Shown here in pieces: positions 35,663 to 44,741 of a DNA stretch of 64,000 bases (position 1 is its first letter; each line of letters opens with the position of its first letter). Made by a program: the position numbers and the translations under genes. Source of the DNA: JAGVPT01 sp963772165. Lineage in GTDB: Bacteria > Bacteroidota > Ignavibacteria > UBA10030 > UBA8401. The notes beneath the pieces are model-generated. The model was not told the origin of the DNA and searched no databases. It worked only from the letters and a program-made list of their open reading frames with translations. The stretch covers positions 124,001 to 188,000 of the forward strand of contig CAVYWA010000023.1 in assembly GCA_963772165.1 (NCBI GenBank), in the 5' to 3' direction.

Positions 35663-37510
35663 TTATTCTGCGGTTTCGACCTTCTTTTTTGAAGCGCGGT
35701 TTCGTTCGTTGGCGTCGAGAATTTTCTTCCGAAGACGAATTGATTTCGGCGTTACCTCAACGTATTCGTCGTCTCCAATCCATTCGATCGCCTGCTCCAG
35801 CGTCAAGAGATGCGGCGGTTCCAGGCGCACAGCTTCATCGGAACCGGATGCGCGCATATTGCTGAGCTGTTTCGATTTGCAAACATTGACCGTCATGTCG
35901 TGTTCCCGTGAATTTTCGCCGACGATCATTCCCGGATAGACACGTGCGCCGGGTTCAACAAAAAAGGTGGACCGTTCCTGCAGCTTCCACATCCCGTACG
36001 CCACGGCCTCGCCGGATTCCATTGCAATAAGCGCACCTTTTGTGCGGTGTTCAAGCTCGCCTTTGAACGGTTCGTAGCCATGGAAATTGTGATGAAGGAT
36101 TCCGGTTCCTTTTGTCTGCGTCATGAATTCGTTGCGGAATCCGATCAAGCCGCGCGATGGCACGAAGAATTCGAGCCGCGTGTTTCCGTTGGACGAAATC
36201 ATATTCTTCATTTCACCCTTGCGCCGCCCCAAATTTTCGATCACCGTGCCGACAAATTCGTCGGGCACGTCGATGATGACGTGTTCCATCGGTTCGCAGA
36301 GCACATCGGCAATGTTTTTATAGATCACTTCGGGGCGGGAGACCTGCATTTCAAACCCCTCGCGCCGCATATTTTCGATCAACACAGAAAGATGAAGTTC
36401 ACCGCGGCCGCTCACACGGAACACGTCGGGCGAATCGGTGAGCTCGACACGCAGGCTGACGTTCGAGCGGAGTTCGCGGGCGAGCCGTTCCCCAAGATTT
36501 CTCGTCGTGACATATTTCCCTTCCTGTCCCGCAAACGGAGAGTTGTTCACGACAAAATTCATCGAGATCGTCGGCTCCTCGATAGCGACGAACGGGAGCG
36601 GCGTCGGGTCGGCAGCATCCGCGATCGTTTCGCCGATATCGACGTCTTCCATTCCGGCAATCGCGATGATATCGCCGACACTCGCCCGCTGTGTTTCAAT
36701 GCGCTTCAATCCTTCAAAGGTATAAATCTTTGTCACGCGAGCATTTTCGGCCGAGCCGTCGCGATGAATAATTTTCATCGGCGAGCCAAAACTGATCGTG
36801 CCGCGGGAAATTTTTCCGATGCCAAGCCTGCCGAGATAATCGTTATAGTCAATAGTCGTCACCAGCATTTGAAAGGGCTCTTCGCTGTTTCCTTCCGGCG
36901 CGGGGACCTTGCTGACAATGGCCTCGAAGAGCGGTTCAAGATCGCTGCTTTCCTGGTCGAGTTCCGTTTTCGCTATTCCTTGTTTCGAGATGGAATAAAT
37001 CGTCGGGAAATCCAATTGCTTGTCGGTTGCTCCGAGCGATAAGAACAGCTCGAAAACTTCGTCCAGCACTTCATGGGGACGCGCATCTTTCCGGTCGATC
37101 TTATTGATGACAACGATCGGCTGGAGATGCAGGTCGAGGGATTTTTTTAGGACAAACTTGGTTCCCGGCAGAGGGCCTTCGGCAGCATCGACAAGCAAAA
37201 GAACGCCGTCCACCATTTTCAGTGTCCGTTCAACTTCGCCGCTGAAATCGGAATGGCCCGGTGTATCGACAATATTAATCTTAATTTTTGTTTTTGATTT
37301 CTTCGGCTGGTAGAACACCGACGTGTTCTTGGCAAGAATGGTGATGCCGCGTTCCTTCTCGAGGTCGTTCGAATCCATGACGCGCGTAACCATTACTTGA
37401 TTGTCGCGGAATGTTCCGGTTTGCCGCAGCAACTGGTCGACGAGCGTCGTCTTCCCATGGTCAACGTGAGCGATAATAGCGATGTTGCGAATATCTTCTC
37501 TTCGAATCAT
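35663..37510 (-). CDS. typA: Ribosome-binding GTPase TypA/BipA
   Basis: A translational GTPase of the EF-G group that binds the 70S ribosome and aids large-subunit assembly, especially under stress or cold. From ATG 37510 it is 615 residues, the normal TypA length. G motifs: G1 AHVDHGKTTLVDQLL, G2 area ERGITILAKN, G3 DTPGHSDFSGEVERT, G4 NKIDRKDARP. The C-terminal TypA-specific part (RGLIGFRNEFMTQTKGTGIL) is intact. The longer open frame to 37552 lacks homologous start residues. Apparently monocistronic. Confidence 0.96.
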   Translation of the reverse strand: MIRREDIRNIAIIAHVDHGKTTLVDQLLRQTGTFRDNQVMVTRVMDSNDLEKERGITILAKNTSVFYQPKKSKTKIKINIVDTPGHSDFSGEVERTLKMVDGVLLLVDAAEGPLPGTKFVLKKSLDLHLQPIVVINKIDRKDARPHEVLDEVFELFLSLGATDKQLDFPTIYSISKQGIAKTELDQESSDLEPLFEAIVSKVPAPEGNSEEPFQMLVTTIDYNDYLGRLGIGKISRGTISFGSPMKIIHRDGSAENARVTKIYTFEGLKRIETQRASVGDIIAIAGMEDVDIGETIADAADPTPLPFVAIEEPTISMNFVVNNSPFAGQEGKYVTTRNLGERLARELRSNVSLRVELTDSPDVFRVSGRGELHLSVLIENMRREGFEMQVSRPEVIYKNIADVLCEPMEHVIIDVPDEFVGTVIENLGRRKGEMKNMISSNGNTRLEFFVPSRGLIGFRNEFMTQTKGTGILHHNFHGYEPFKGELEHRTKGALIAMESGEAVAYGMWKLQERSTFFVEPGARVYPGMIVGENSREHDMTVNVCKSKQLSNMRASGSDEAVRLEPPHLLTLEQAIEWIGDDEYVEVTPKSIRLRKKILDANERNRASKKKVETAE

Positions 37511-37537
37511 GAAATAGGGTTTGGTGGTTAAAAAACC

Positions 37538-37564
37538 GTAGGGGCGACTCACTGTCGCCCCTAC
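37538..37564. repeat. GTAGGGGCGAC hairpin upstream of typA
   Basis: A perfect 11-base stem, gtaggggcgac (37538-37548) with gtcgcccctac (37554-37564), and a 5-base loop. It lies 28 bases upstream of the typA ATG, and the same GTAGGGGC word occurs at 28883. It may lie in the typA leader and influence translation, or be a common intergenic repeat. Confidence 0.55.
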
Positions 37565-37711
37565 AAGCCTTCGAAGCGTTTAATTTCTACTATAAATATA
37601 GCAAAAAATTAGATTGAATCCAATGCGGCTGGCACTGGTTCAATGAGCCAATTAAACCATCCCAAAGTTTTCCGATCAAGTTGGTCTACGCATATTCGGA
37701 TGTGTTCTACC

Positions 37712-38215
37712 TCAATTATTCGGGGCGCCGTTGAGGATCCATTGGCGTATTGCCGTGATGCCGTTTTGTGTGAGTTGATCGTTGCCTTTCGGCATTATTT
37801 CCCCCTGGTTGGTATCTGGGGCGATAATTTTGATGTAGAGAAGGCTGGAATCAGGGCTTCCCGGCTTCACCCGGAGAAAAGGCGGAACGTTTTTCTTGTC
37901 TGCGGTGCTCCGAACGCCGACCAACTGCGCAAAAGAGTTTCCCCCAATCAAGCTAAGATCACCTTTCTTTCCACTTCCGTGACACGACGGCGCGCTGCAA
38001 CTTTCGTCAAAGATCTCCCGTTGTATCGAAGATAATTTTGGCTCTATGGTCTGCCCCGATGAATTCGATTTGCTTCGTGAACTGCACGAAAGAGCGGCGA
38101 GGCTGAAAAGAAGGGTAAACGCTAACGCTGCTATTCGAATCAAATTAAAGTACCGCAATTTGTATCTAAGAAATTTGTGGTGCGGTAAAGTAGAAATTTC
38201 TACAAAGAGTTTCAA
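37712..38215 (-). CDS. Lipoprotein with cytochrome c-like CX4CH motif
   Basis: A lipoprotein or exported protein with hydrophobic segment and lipobox LAALSC, followed by about 120 residues. The sequence EIFDESCSAPSCHGSGKKG contains C-x4-C-H rather than the usual C-x2-C-H; related planctomycete-type and Bacteroidota proteins with FxxxC..CH.. followed by EIMPKG and AIRQWILNGAP carry covalently bound or structural haem c. The C-terminal MP(K)G...I..WI..GA pattern supports that class. The frame opens with TTG at 38215; a start nearer 38143 would leave a cleaner signal peptide. Function in electron transfer is an inference. Confidence 0.65.
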   Translation of the reverse strand: MKLFVEISTLPHHKFLRYKLRYFNLIRIAALAFTLLFSLAALSCSSRSKSNSSGQTIEPKLSSIQREIFDESCSAPSCHGSGKKGDLSLIGGNSFAQLVGVRSTADKKNVPPFLRVKPGSPDSSLLYIKIIAPDTNQGEIMPKGNDQLTQNGITAIRQWILNGAPNN

Positions 38216-38441
38216 GGCGGCAGGTGGTGTTAGTGTTTAACGGTCATTGTAAGCGGAGGGATCCCCGGTGTGCGCGGAGGTTGCTTCGTCTCCCAACGAA
38301 ACGGGGCGGGTACTCTCAATGACTTCGTTCTTCAAAAGACCTCATTACAACGGTTTCTTTCGTTTGCATCCTTCTTTGACTTTCAGTACTTTTCGTTCAC
38401 AGTGCTCGGCGACTTCTGCAACAATTTTCCGTCTTTATACT

Positions 38442-39842
38442 ATGAGCAGACTCTCCTTCATTTTTTTATTTCTGATTGGAATTTCTTCGTTGCCCTACTC
38501 ACAAACTGCTGATTCTTCACACGGCTGGAATTTATCCGTCTACCACGCGCGCTATTCTGAAGATTGGATCCGGCGAGGTGTCATCTATGAGATTAATACG
38601 CGCTCATTTTCTCCGGCCGGGAATTTCCTTGGAGTAGAAAAGCGGCTTCCCGAATTGAAGAAACTCGGCGTGACAATTTTGTGGATTATGCCGATCCACC
38701 CGGTCGGCGTGCTAAACCGGAAGGGATCGCTCGGCAGCCAATATTCCGTGCAAGATTATTACGCGATCAATCCCGAATTCGGAACGATAGATGATTTCCA
38801 GCACCTGGTCGACAGCGCGCACAAACTCGGCTTTCATCTCATCATTGATCTCGTTGCAAACCATACCGCCTGGGACAGCAGGCTCATCAAAGAACATCCC
38901 GAATGGTTCACAAAAGACAGCGCCGGCAACATCGTATCGCCGAACCCCGATTGGACCGATGTCGCCGACTTGGACTATTCGCAGCAGGGCTTGCGCCGAT
39001 ACATGATCGAGATGATGAAATATTGGGTCCGCGACATCGGCGTTGACGGATTCCGCTGCGACGTTGCGGAACTCGTGCCTACAGATTTCTGGGAAGGAGC
39101 ACGTACGGCGCTCGACAGCATTAAACCCGTGATGATGCTTGCGGAGGGGGCGTATCCGCCGCATCATCTCAAGGCGTTCGACGTATCGTATGGCTGGAAT
39201 ACGTATCAGGTGCTGGCGCCGATTATACAGGGAAAAAAATCTGTCCTTGCCCTCGATACGGTGTTAAGTCTTGAGGGCGCAGCGTACCCGCAAGGATCGC
39301 TCCGCATGCGCTTCAGTTCGAACCACGATGAAAACGCCTGGGACGCACCCGACGTGAAAAAATTCGGCGCCAGGGGGGCTGCGCTTGCCGCGGTTCTTGT
39401 CAATACGCTGCCGGGCATTCCGTTGTTGTATAACGGACAGGAGGTCGGCAATACAAAAAAGCTTAAATTGTTTGAAAAGATCTCCATTGATTGGAAAGAC
39501 GGGGGCGAGTACCGGAAATTATACGCAACGCTCTTCGACCTTCGAAAGAATGAACCGGCGTTCTCCGGGGGAGAGATGCTGCGCATTTCCACCTCGAACT
39601 CCCGCCGTGTGTACGCCTTTGCGCGTGTGTCGGGCACAAGCAAATTTCTCGTTGTGCTCAATTTTGACTCAAAACCATTCGGCGGTTCGATGAACGTTTC
39701 ATCCCCTGAATTGGTTGCGGGCGATCGACTCACTCTTACCGACGTGTTCACGAAAAAAACGTTTACGGTTGCCGTGCCTTCGTCGAAATTGATTCCTGTC
39801 AAAATTCCCTCGATGGGATTTCGCATTCTTCGGTTACGGTAA
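38442..39842 (+). CDS. Secreted GH13 alpha-amylase family enzyme
   Basis: A 466-residue glycoside hydrolase, from ATG 38442 with a signal peptide (LSFIFLFLIGISSLPYSQ). The four GH13 regions are intact: I DLVANHTAWDS, II GVDGFRCDVAELV (nucleophile Asp), III MMLAEGAYP (acid/base Glu), IV FSSNHDENAW. The N-terminal RGVIYEINTRSFSPAGNF and short C-terminal beta domain fit alpha-amylase or maltogenic-type enzymes acting on starch-like glucans in the periplasm or outside. The frame is open further upstream, but the ATG with the signal peptide is the natural start. An acyltransferase-like membrane gene follows 23 bases later in the same direction. Confidence 0.92.
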   Translation: MSRLSFIFLFLIGISSLPYSQTADSSHGWNLSVYHARYSEDWIRRGVIYEINTRSFSPAGNFLGVEKRLPELKKLGVTILWIMPIHPVGVLNRKGSLGSQYSVQDYYAINPEFGTIDDFQHLVDSAHKLGFHLIIDLVANHTAWDSRLIKEHPEWFTKDSAGNIVSPNPDWTDVADLDYSQQGLRRYMIEMMKYWVRDIGVDGFRCDVAELVPTDFWEGARTALDSIKPVMMLAEGAYPPHHLKAFDVSYGWNTYQVLAPIIQGKKSVLALDTVLSLEGAAYPQGSLRMRFSSNHDENAWDAPDVKKFGARGAALAAVLVNTLPGIPLLYNGQEVGNTKKLKLFEKISIDWKDGGEYRKLYATLFDLRKNEPAFSGGEMLRISTSNSRRVYAFARVSGTSKFLVVLNFDSKPFGGSMNVSSPELVAGDRLTLTDVFTKKTFTVAVPSSKLIPVKIPSMGFRILRLR

Positions 39843-39865
39843 AAACTTCATTACAAGGCTGCACT

Positions 39866-40997
39866 ATGGCAACGATTCAACCGCACGACCGGCTCGTATC
39901 TCTCGACGCTTTCCGCGGTGCAACGATTGCTGGAATGATACTCGTCAATAACCCGGGAACATGGGGAGCAATTTATCCGCAATTGGAACATTCGGCATGG
40001 AACGGCTGGACTTTCACTGATTGGATTTTCCCTTTCTTCCTCTGGATCGTCGGAGTCGCCATAACATTCTCCCTCGCTCACCGGCAGGAACGTGGTGATT
40101 CAAAAGGAAGCATTCTTCTGCAAATTGCGAGGCGCTCCTTGATTATTTTCGGGCTCGGATTGTTTCTTGCAGGATTTCCTTATTTCAATCTATCGACTAT
40201 TCGAATTATGGGGGTTCTTCCGCGAATTGCCGTGTGCTATTTCGCTGCATCGACTCTCGTCCTCTACACAAAAAGTATCCGGGTCCAGGTATGCTGGCTG
40301 GCCGGGCTTCTCATCTCGGTACTGGCTGATGATGAAATGCATCTCTGTCCCCGGTATTGGTACCGGTATTCTGGAAAAGGGAAAAAATTTTTCTTCTTAC
40401 ATCGATTCGCTGCTTCTTTCCGGGCACATGTGGTCGCAAACGAAAACATGGGACCCGGAGGGAATCGTGAGCACGCTTCCGGCAATTGCGACAACGATCT
40501 TCGGCGTCCTGACCGGGCGCTATCTTCACTCACAGCATTCAAAGGAAGAAAAGACCGCGTGGATGTTCGTTGCGGGAAATATCCTTCTTCTCGCCGGTGC
40601 AACGCTGGATATGTGGCTGCCGATCAACAAGAGCATCTGGACGTCTTCGTACAGCATTTTCATGGCGGGATGGGCGCTCGTTTGCTTCGCAACCTTTTAT
40701 TGGTTCATCGACGTTAAGGGATATTCGCGCTGGGCGAAACCGTTCATCATTTTTGGAATGAATGCGATCGCGGTGTACGTTTTTTCAGAATGGTTCGGAA
40801 AACTTTACGATTCTGTGATCACGTTCAAACAATCGGACGGTTCCGAGGTTTCGCTGCAGGAGGTCATCTTCAAAACCCTTTTTCTTCCGCTTGCAAGCCC
40901 CGTTAACGCTTCTCTGATGTTTGCGTTCTGTTTTTTATTGTTCGTTTTTTTCATCGCATGGATCTTGTGGAAGCGCAAATGGTTTTTACGGGTGTAA
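39866..40997 (+). CDS. DUF5009/HGSNAT-like membrane acyltransferase (frameshifted)
   Basis: A multi-pass membrane protein of the heparan-alpha-glucosaminide N-acetyltransferase-like (DUF5009) group. The N-terminal LVSLDAFRGATIAGMILVNN and FTDWIFPFFLWIVGVAITFS are diagnostic. The frame from 39866 is correct to GLLIS near 40318; after that the protein continues in another frame as YWLMMKCISVPGIGTGILEK through FGMNAIAVYVFSEW to a stop at 40997. The total of 1132 bases is 3n + 1, so a single extra base accounts for it, and the joined 376 residues are the usual length with about ten helices. Placed 23 bases after the amylase gene, it may act on sugars in the same process, which is inference. Confidence 0.85.
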
Positions 40998-41020
40998 TCC
41001 GATCCGGTCGTTCATTAATG

Positions 41021-41097
41021 GCTGTCGGAAACCTTGTCCGGGAAATCGTGAGGTGTTGAAATATTTGGTGAAGCAAATCGAAAAGGTGTACGACAGC
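41021..41097. repeat. 77-base palindromic repeat, copy A
   Basis: Terminal arms gctgtcggaaacctt (41021-41035) and aaggtgtacgacagc (41083-41097) pair at 13 of 15 positions. The interior includes tgaaatatttggtgaagcaa, also found at 57833-57909. See copy B for comparison. It lies in the 213-base gap between two plus-strand genes. Confidence 0.75.
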
Positions 41098-41210
41098 TGA
41101 TTGCATGGGTTTTTCATCACCTTGACTTTGAGAATTAAAATGAACAACTTTTTATTGTGCGCTTGACTTTTTTTCCAATCTGACGATAACACGGCGTTAA
41201 GGAGGCATGT

Positions 41211-41978
41211 ATGGCAACGGAATCTCGGGAAAGTACCGGTTTACAATGGAAGTGGATCGGTATCGGCACGGTTGTTGGCATTGTGTTGACAACGCTCCTG
41301 TTCCAAATCATGTCCGATACGTTCAATTCTTTCTACATTCCACTTTTCATCGGCCTTCTCTCGTACGTTGTTATGGGAATCATCATCGGCTACAAATCGC
41401 CGGGCTACACGATCAAAGAGCCTGCTATCGGCGGAGTGTTCGCGATCATCATCACAACGGCGATTCTCCATTATGTTTTCGCTTACAATCCGCCTGAGGG
41501 GCAGATGATTGCCGCTCCGTTTATTGCATTCATTCTTGCGCTTCTAGGGGGCTGGGTCGGCGAAGAATTGCAGGGATCACAACAGCGAGCGGCAGAGAAC
41601 AAAACGATCGCCGGCCTGGAATGGGCGTGGGTCGTCACCGGAACGGTTGTCGGATTTATTCTCAACAATTTTTTTGTCTACGGCTTGTTTGCACTGCTCC
41701 GGTTTGGCGTCGCGGGCATACTCATTTCGCTCGGCGCAAGTTTTATCATCGCCGGAATTATCGTCGGCTATAAATCCCCGGGCGTGACGATCAAAGAGGC
41801 TGCACTTGCAGGAGTGTTCGGCGTTATTCTGAATTTTCTCTTCATTTATTTCGGCTTTGGAGCGATGCTCGACATGCAGTACCTCATTATTGGGCTTATC
41901 GGAGGCTTTGTTCTTTCTTTTGTCGGCGGATGGATCGGTGAAGAGATGCAAAAGCGCAAGGAGGCCAGGGCAGTGTAG
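41211..41978 (+). CDS. Membrane protein with internal duplication (unknown function)
   Basis: A 255-residue, highly hydrophobic protein with a strong ribosome binding site (AAGGAGG) before ATG 41211. It contains two similar halves: each has a starting helix (GTVVGIVLTTLLF and GTVVGFILNNFFV), then IIIGYKSPGYTIKEPAIGGV or IIVGYKSPGVTIKEAALAGV, and ends in a Gly-rich helix with LLGGWVGEELQ or FVGGWIGEEMQ. Each half would span the membrane three to four times. The repeated GYKSPG.TIKE loop is the most conserved feature. I do not recognise a named family; a small channel, transporter or membrane-structure role is possible. It is followed by a strong terminator. Confidence 0.75.
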   Translation: MATESRESTGLQWKWIGIGTVVGIVLTTLLFQIMSDTFNSFYIPLFIGLLSYVVMGIIIGYKSPGYTIKEPAIGGVFAIIITTAILHYVFAYNPPEGQMIAAPFIAFILALLGGWVGEELQGSQQRAAENKTIAGLEWAWVVTGTVVGFILNNFFVYGLFALLRFGVAGILISLGASFIIAGIIVGYKSPGVTIKEAALAGVFGVILNFLFIYFGFGAMLDMQYLIIGLIGGFVLSFVGGWIGEEMQKRKEARAV

Positions 41979-42006
41979 CGGGTTGGGAGAAAATTGTTCC
42001 TCATAC

Positions 42007-42042
42007 AAAAAAGGGTTCATGCAATAGTATGAACCCTTTTTT
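42007..42042. terminator. Bidirectional rho-independent terminator
   Basis: A stem gggttcat (42013-42020) with atgaaccc (42029-42036), extended by A-T pairs, with A-runs on the left and T-runs on the right. It serves both the membrane protein gene ending at 41978 and yidC ending at 42084 on the other strand. Confidence 0.85.
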
Positions 42043-42083
42043 CGTTTTACAGCGACATACGGTAGCGTCGTGCTGAATGCTGC

Positions 42084-43889
42084 TTACCGGCTTGGCGGCT
42101 TCGGCAAATTTTTTGCCAGCCTGTTCATAATTCCGCCCGATCTCTTTTTTTCCGACACCTTCTGAAGCGGCACGTTGTCGTGCTGCTTGTTCACAAATAC
42201 CTGCTGACCTATCGCGAGCAGGTTGAACACAAAATAATACAGGTTTAATCCGGACGGAAGGTTGTTGAAAAGAAGCGTCATCATGACCGGCATCATCCAC
42301 ACCATTGCTTTTTGCCGCGGGTCGTTCACCGTCATTTTTTGCTGGATGAACATTGTTATTCCCATCATCAGTGCGAGGCCGCTGATGTTGTGAACGCCGA
42401 CAAGGGGGAGCGTAAACGGCAGGTCAACAATCACATCCGGCACCGATAAGTCGTTTATCCACCAAACAAAGTTTGCCTGCCGCAGCTGGATGGAATTCGA
42501 AAATAGTGCATAGAGAGCATACAGAATCGGCAGCTGCAGCAGCATCGGCAAGCATCCGCCGGCAGGGTTGACGCCGTAATCTTTGTAGAGCTTCATGATC
42601 TGTATGTTCATCTGGTTCGGATCGTCCTTGAACTTGGTCCGAATTTCCTCCATCATCGGTTGCAGCGCTTGCATCTTCTTCATCGACTTCATGCTGCTCC
42701 GCGTCAGCGGATGGAGCGCTACTTTAACGATGATGGAGAAGAGGATGATAATAATGCCGTAGTTTGAAATGAAAATGCGCAGGAAATTGAAAAGCGGGAT
42801 GAACAGGTAAACGGTAATCGGCCTGATCCATGACCAGCCCAGACTCATAATGTGGTTGAGGTCGTGGCCGTAGCTTTTAATGATGTCGTAGTCAAGGGGT
42901 CCGATAAATAGGGTGAAGTGTGACACCTCTTCATCCGTATTTTTGAAGGGGAGTTTTAGCCCGATGGAATAGTGTTCAACAATGCCGTGGTTGGGAGCCG
43001 CTTCACAGCGTCCTTCAAGATATGCACCGTCTGCTTTTTTATCGTCCGAGATCAGCACCACGGCAAAATATTTATTGCGGGTTGCCGCCCATTCTGTCAG
43101 GCCGCTCGTGTTCGAGATCGGGTTCTCGCCCGGCTTCGCGGCATCCACCGATGCGACCTCGCCCCCTGCATACGAGAACGCTTCCGCCTGGCGCGATTCA
43201 TCAACACTGTTGTGCTCAACATACCGAATCCCGTTTTCCCAGATTACCTGGTATTCATAATTTGCAATGATGTCCTGCATGCCGAGCAGTTTTACGCTGA
43301 CATCCAATCCGTACGAATTATTTTTGAAGCGGAGTGTTTTCACCACGCGGCCCGGTCCGGCGGTGAGAATAAAATCAATGGAGTACTCTTCGCTTCCGGT
43401 CAAACGAACATTTCCTGAAGGAGGAAGAGCGGCGTCAAAGTACAGGCCTTTCGTGTTGATCAGTTTGCCTTCCGTCGAGGTAAAAAGAAGGCTGAAATCT
43501 CCGCCCGAGGCATTTTCGACAAGCTGAACTGCGTGCTGGTCCCACGTTTTATAGTTCTTCAGCTCGAAATTTTTGATAACGGCGCCCTTCGTCGAAATCT
43601 CCGCCGTGTAGAGGTCCGTCTCGATTGTGATGATGTGTTCGCTCCCGAACGCTGCGGGTGCAAAAAATTTGCCGAGGGAATCTTTCGGCGAAAGTTCTCC
43701 TGTTTCTATTTTGCTTTCGGTGTGCTTCTTCTCGGGCTCCTGCTTCGGCACGAAGGAGGAATCTTTTTTTAGTTCCTCAATCTGCTTTCCGCTCTGTGCC
43801 TGTTGTGAAGGACGCGGAGAACTCCACCACATCCATACCATCAGGACGATAGCGATAAGAATAAAACCGAGTGTTGTTTGTTTGTCCAT
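42084..43889 (-). CDS. yidC: Membrane protein insertase YidC
   Basis: The insertase that places proteins into the inner membrane, alone or with SecYEG. The 601-residue product has an N-terminal helix (LGFILIAIVLMVWMWW), a large periplasmic beta-supersandwich domain (residues about 70-340) and the conserved five-helix core (YGIIIILFSIIVKVALHPLT, NPAGGCLPMLLQLPILYALY, PVMMTLLFNNLPSGLNLYYF) with the typical M(M)P cytoplasmic loops. The length matches Gram-negative YidC. It belongs to the conserved rpmH-rnpA-yidD-yidC cluster beside the origin, 39 bases downstream of yidD. Confidence 0.96.
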   Translation of the reverse strand: MDKQTTLGFILIAIVLMVWMWWSSPRPSQQAQSGKQIEELKKDSSFVPKQEPEKKHTESKIETGELSPKDSLGKFFAPAAFGSEHIITIETDLYTAEISTKGAVIKNFELKNYKTWDQHAVQLVENASGGDFSLLFTSTEGKLINTKGLYFDAALPPSGNVRLTGSEEYSIDFILTAGPGRVVKTLRFKNNSYGLDVSVKLLGMQDIIANYEYQVIWENGIRYVEHNSVDESRQAEAFSYAGGEVASVDAAKPGENPISNTSGLTEWAATRNKYFAVVLISDDKKADGAYLEGRCEAAPNHGIVEHYSIGLKLPFKNTDEEVSHFTLFIGPLDYDIIKSYGHDLNHIMSLGWSWIRPITVYLFIPLFNFLRIFISNYGIIIILFSIIVKVALHPLTRSSMKSMKKMQALQPMMEEIRTKFKDDPNQMNIQIMKLYKDYGVNPAGGCLPMLLQLPILYALYALFSNSIQLRQANFVWWINDLSVPDVIVDLPFTLPLVGVHNISGLALMMGITMFIQQKMTVNDPRQKAMVWMMPVMMTLLFNNLPSGLNLYYFVFNLLAIGQQVFVNKQHDNVPLQKVSEKKRSGGIMNRLAKNLPKPPSR

Positions 43890-43928
43890 TTACATCGCAC
43901 TCCAATTCAAGATTAACTGATGTTTTTC

Positions 43929-44141
43929 CTAGTTCACCGGATCGTATCCGCCTTCATGCCACGGATGGCATTTCCCGATTCGCAGAATCGTCAACCATGA
44001 CCCTTTCCATGGGCCGTACTTTTCAAGCGCATCAATGGCATAATGCGAACACGAAGGATAGAACCTGCATGAATTAGGGGGAAGAAGGGGGGAAACAAGT
44101 ATTTGATAGAGGCGGACAGCGCCGACAAAAATCCGTGTCAT
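43929..44141 (-). CDS. yidD: Membrane protein insertion efficiency factor YidD
   Basis: A 70-residue protein of the YidD family, thought to assist membrane insertion by YidC. It carries the family motif SPLLPPNSCRFYPSCSHYA with its three cysteines in the C(R)F.PSCS pattern and the second motif GKCHPWHEGGYDPV. It overlaps rnpA by 4 bases and is followed by yidC. Confidence 0.95.
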   Translation of the reverse strand: MTRIFVGAVRLYQILVSPLLPPNSCRFYPSCSHYAIDALEKYGPWKGSWLTILRIGKCHPWHEGGYDPVN

Positions 44142-44545
44142 TGAGGCCTCGTCATCATGGAAATGATTTTTACCATCACATCCCTTACATCGCTTTCGAC
44201 GGTTGCATACCGTAGCCGCCGTACCTCGGCACGCCCCCGGTTTCTAAAAATAAAAACAAGAGCTAACTGCAGGTCAGCTTTGCTTGCCGCTTCATACAGC
44301 AACTCCTTGTTTAGTCGAAACGCCTCACGCATGAATCGCTTCATCCTGTTTCGATCAACGGCAAGCGGAATATCCCTTCGAGGAACGGCAAACCCCGCAC
44401 GAACAGCTGCCGTATTCTTTTCTCTTTTCTTCTTTAAGACATAGCATTGAAGCGCCGAGCTATGGATGGACTCTCCATTTTTCAGAATGTCGGAGAAAAC
44501 GGAATAACCACGAAGGATTTCTGATTTGCGAAGTGTGTGCTGCAC
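44138..44545 (-). CDS. rnpA: Ribonuclease P protein component
   Basis: The protein subunit of RNase P, which helps the catalytic RNA cut tRNA 5' leaders. The 135-residue sequence has the hallmark RNR region, AVDRNRMKRFMREAFR, and a family-typical N-terminal KSEILRGYSVFSDILKNG. It sits between rpmH, whose stop is 49 bases upstream, and yidD, which it overlaps by 4 bases, as in most bacteria. Confidence 0.95.
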   Translation of the reverse strand: MQHTLRKSEILRGYSVFSDILKNGESIHSSALQCYVLKKKREKNTAAVRAGFAVPRRDIPLAVDRNRMKRFMREAFRLNKELLYEAASKADLQLALVFIFRNRGRAEVRRLRYATVESDVRDVMVKIISMMTRPQ

Positions 44546-44594
44546 ACATTCAACCTTTGCCGCTTGTCTTCGGGTCTGCGGGATGGTTTAGGGT

Positions 44595-44741
44595 TTACTT
44601 CTCGTCGCTGACGGTAAGTTTGTGCCGACCTTTTGCTCTGCGGCGTGAAAGAACTTTCCGTCCATTTTTTGTGGACATTCGCTCGCGAAAGCCGTGAGTG
44701 TTTTTGCGTTTGCGTTGATGGGGTTGGTATGTGCGTTTCAT
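44595..44741 (-). CDS. rpmH: 50S ribosomal protein L34
   Basis: A 48-residue, very basic ribosomal protein. Translated from ATG 44741, it begins MKRTYQPHQRKRKNTHGF and continues with RERMSTKNGRKVLSRRRAKG, the universal L34 pattern, ending LTVSDEK. It is the first gene of the rpmH-rnpA-yidD-yidC unit, transcribed away from dnaA. Confidence 0.97.
   Translation of the reverse strand: MKRTYQPHQRKRKNTHGFRERMSTKNGRKVLSRRRAKGRHKLTVSDEK

Noticed and set aside
36047..37042. 331-codon open frame opposite typA
   Set aside because: Antisense to a highly conserved GTPase gene; the peptide is His/Arg/Phe-rich with no domain.
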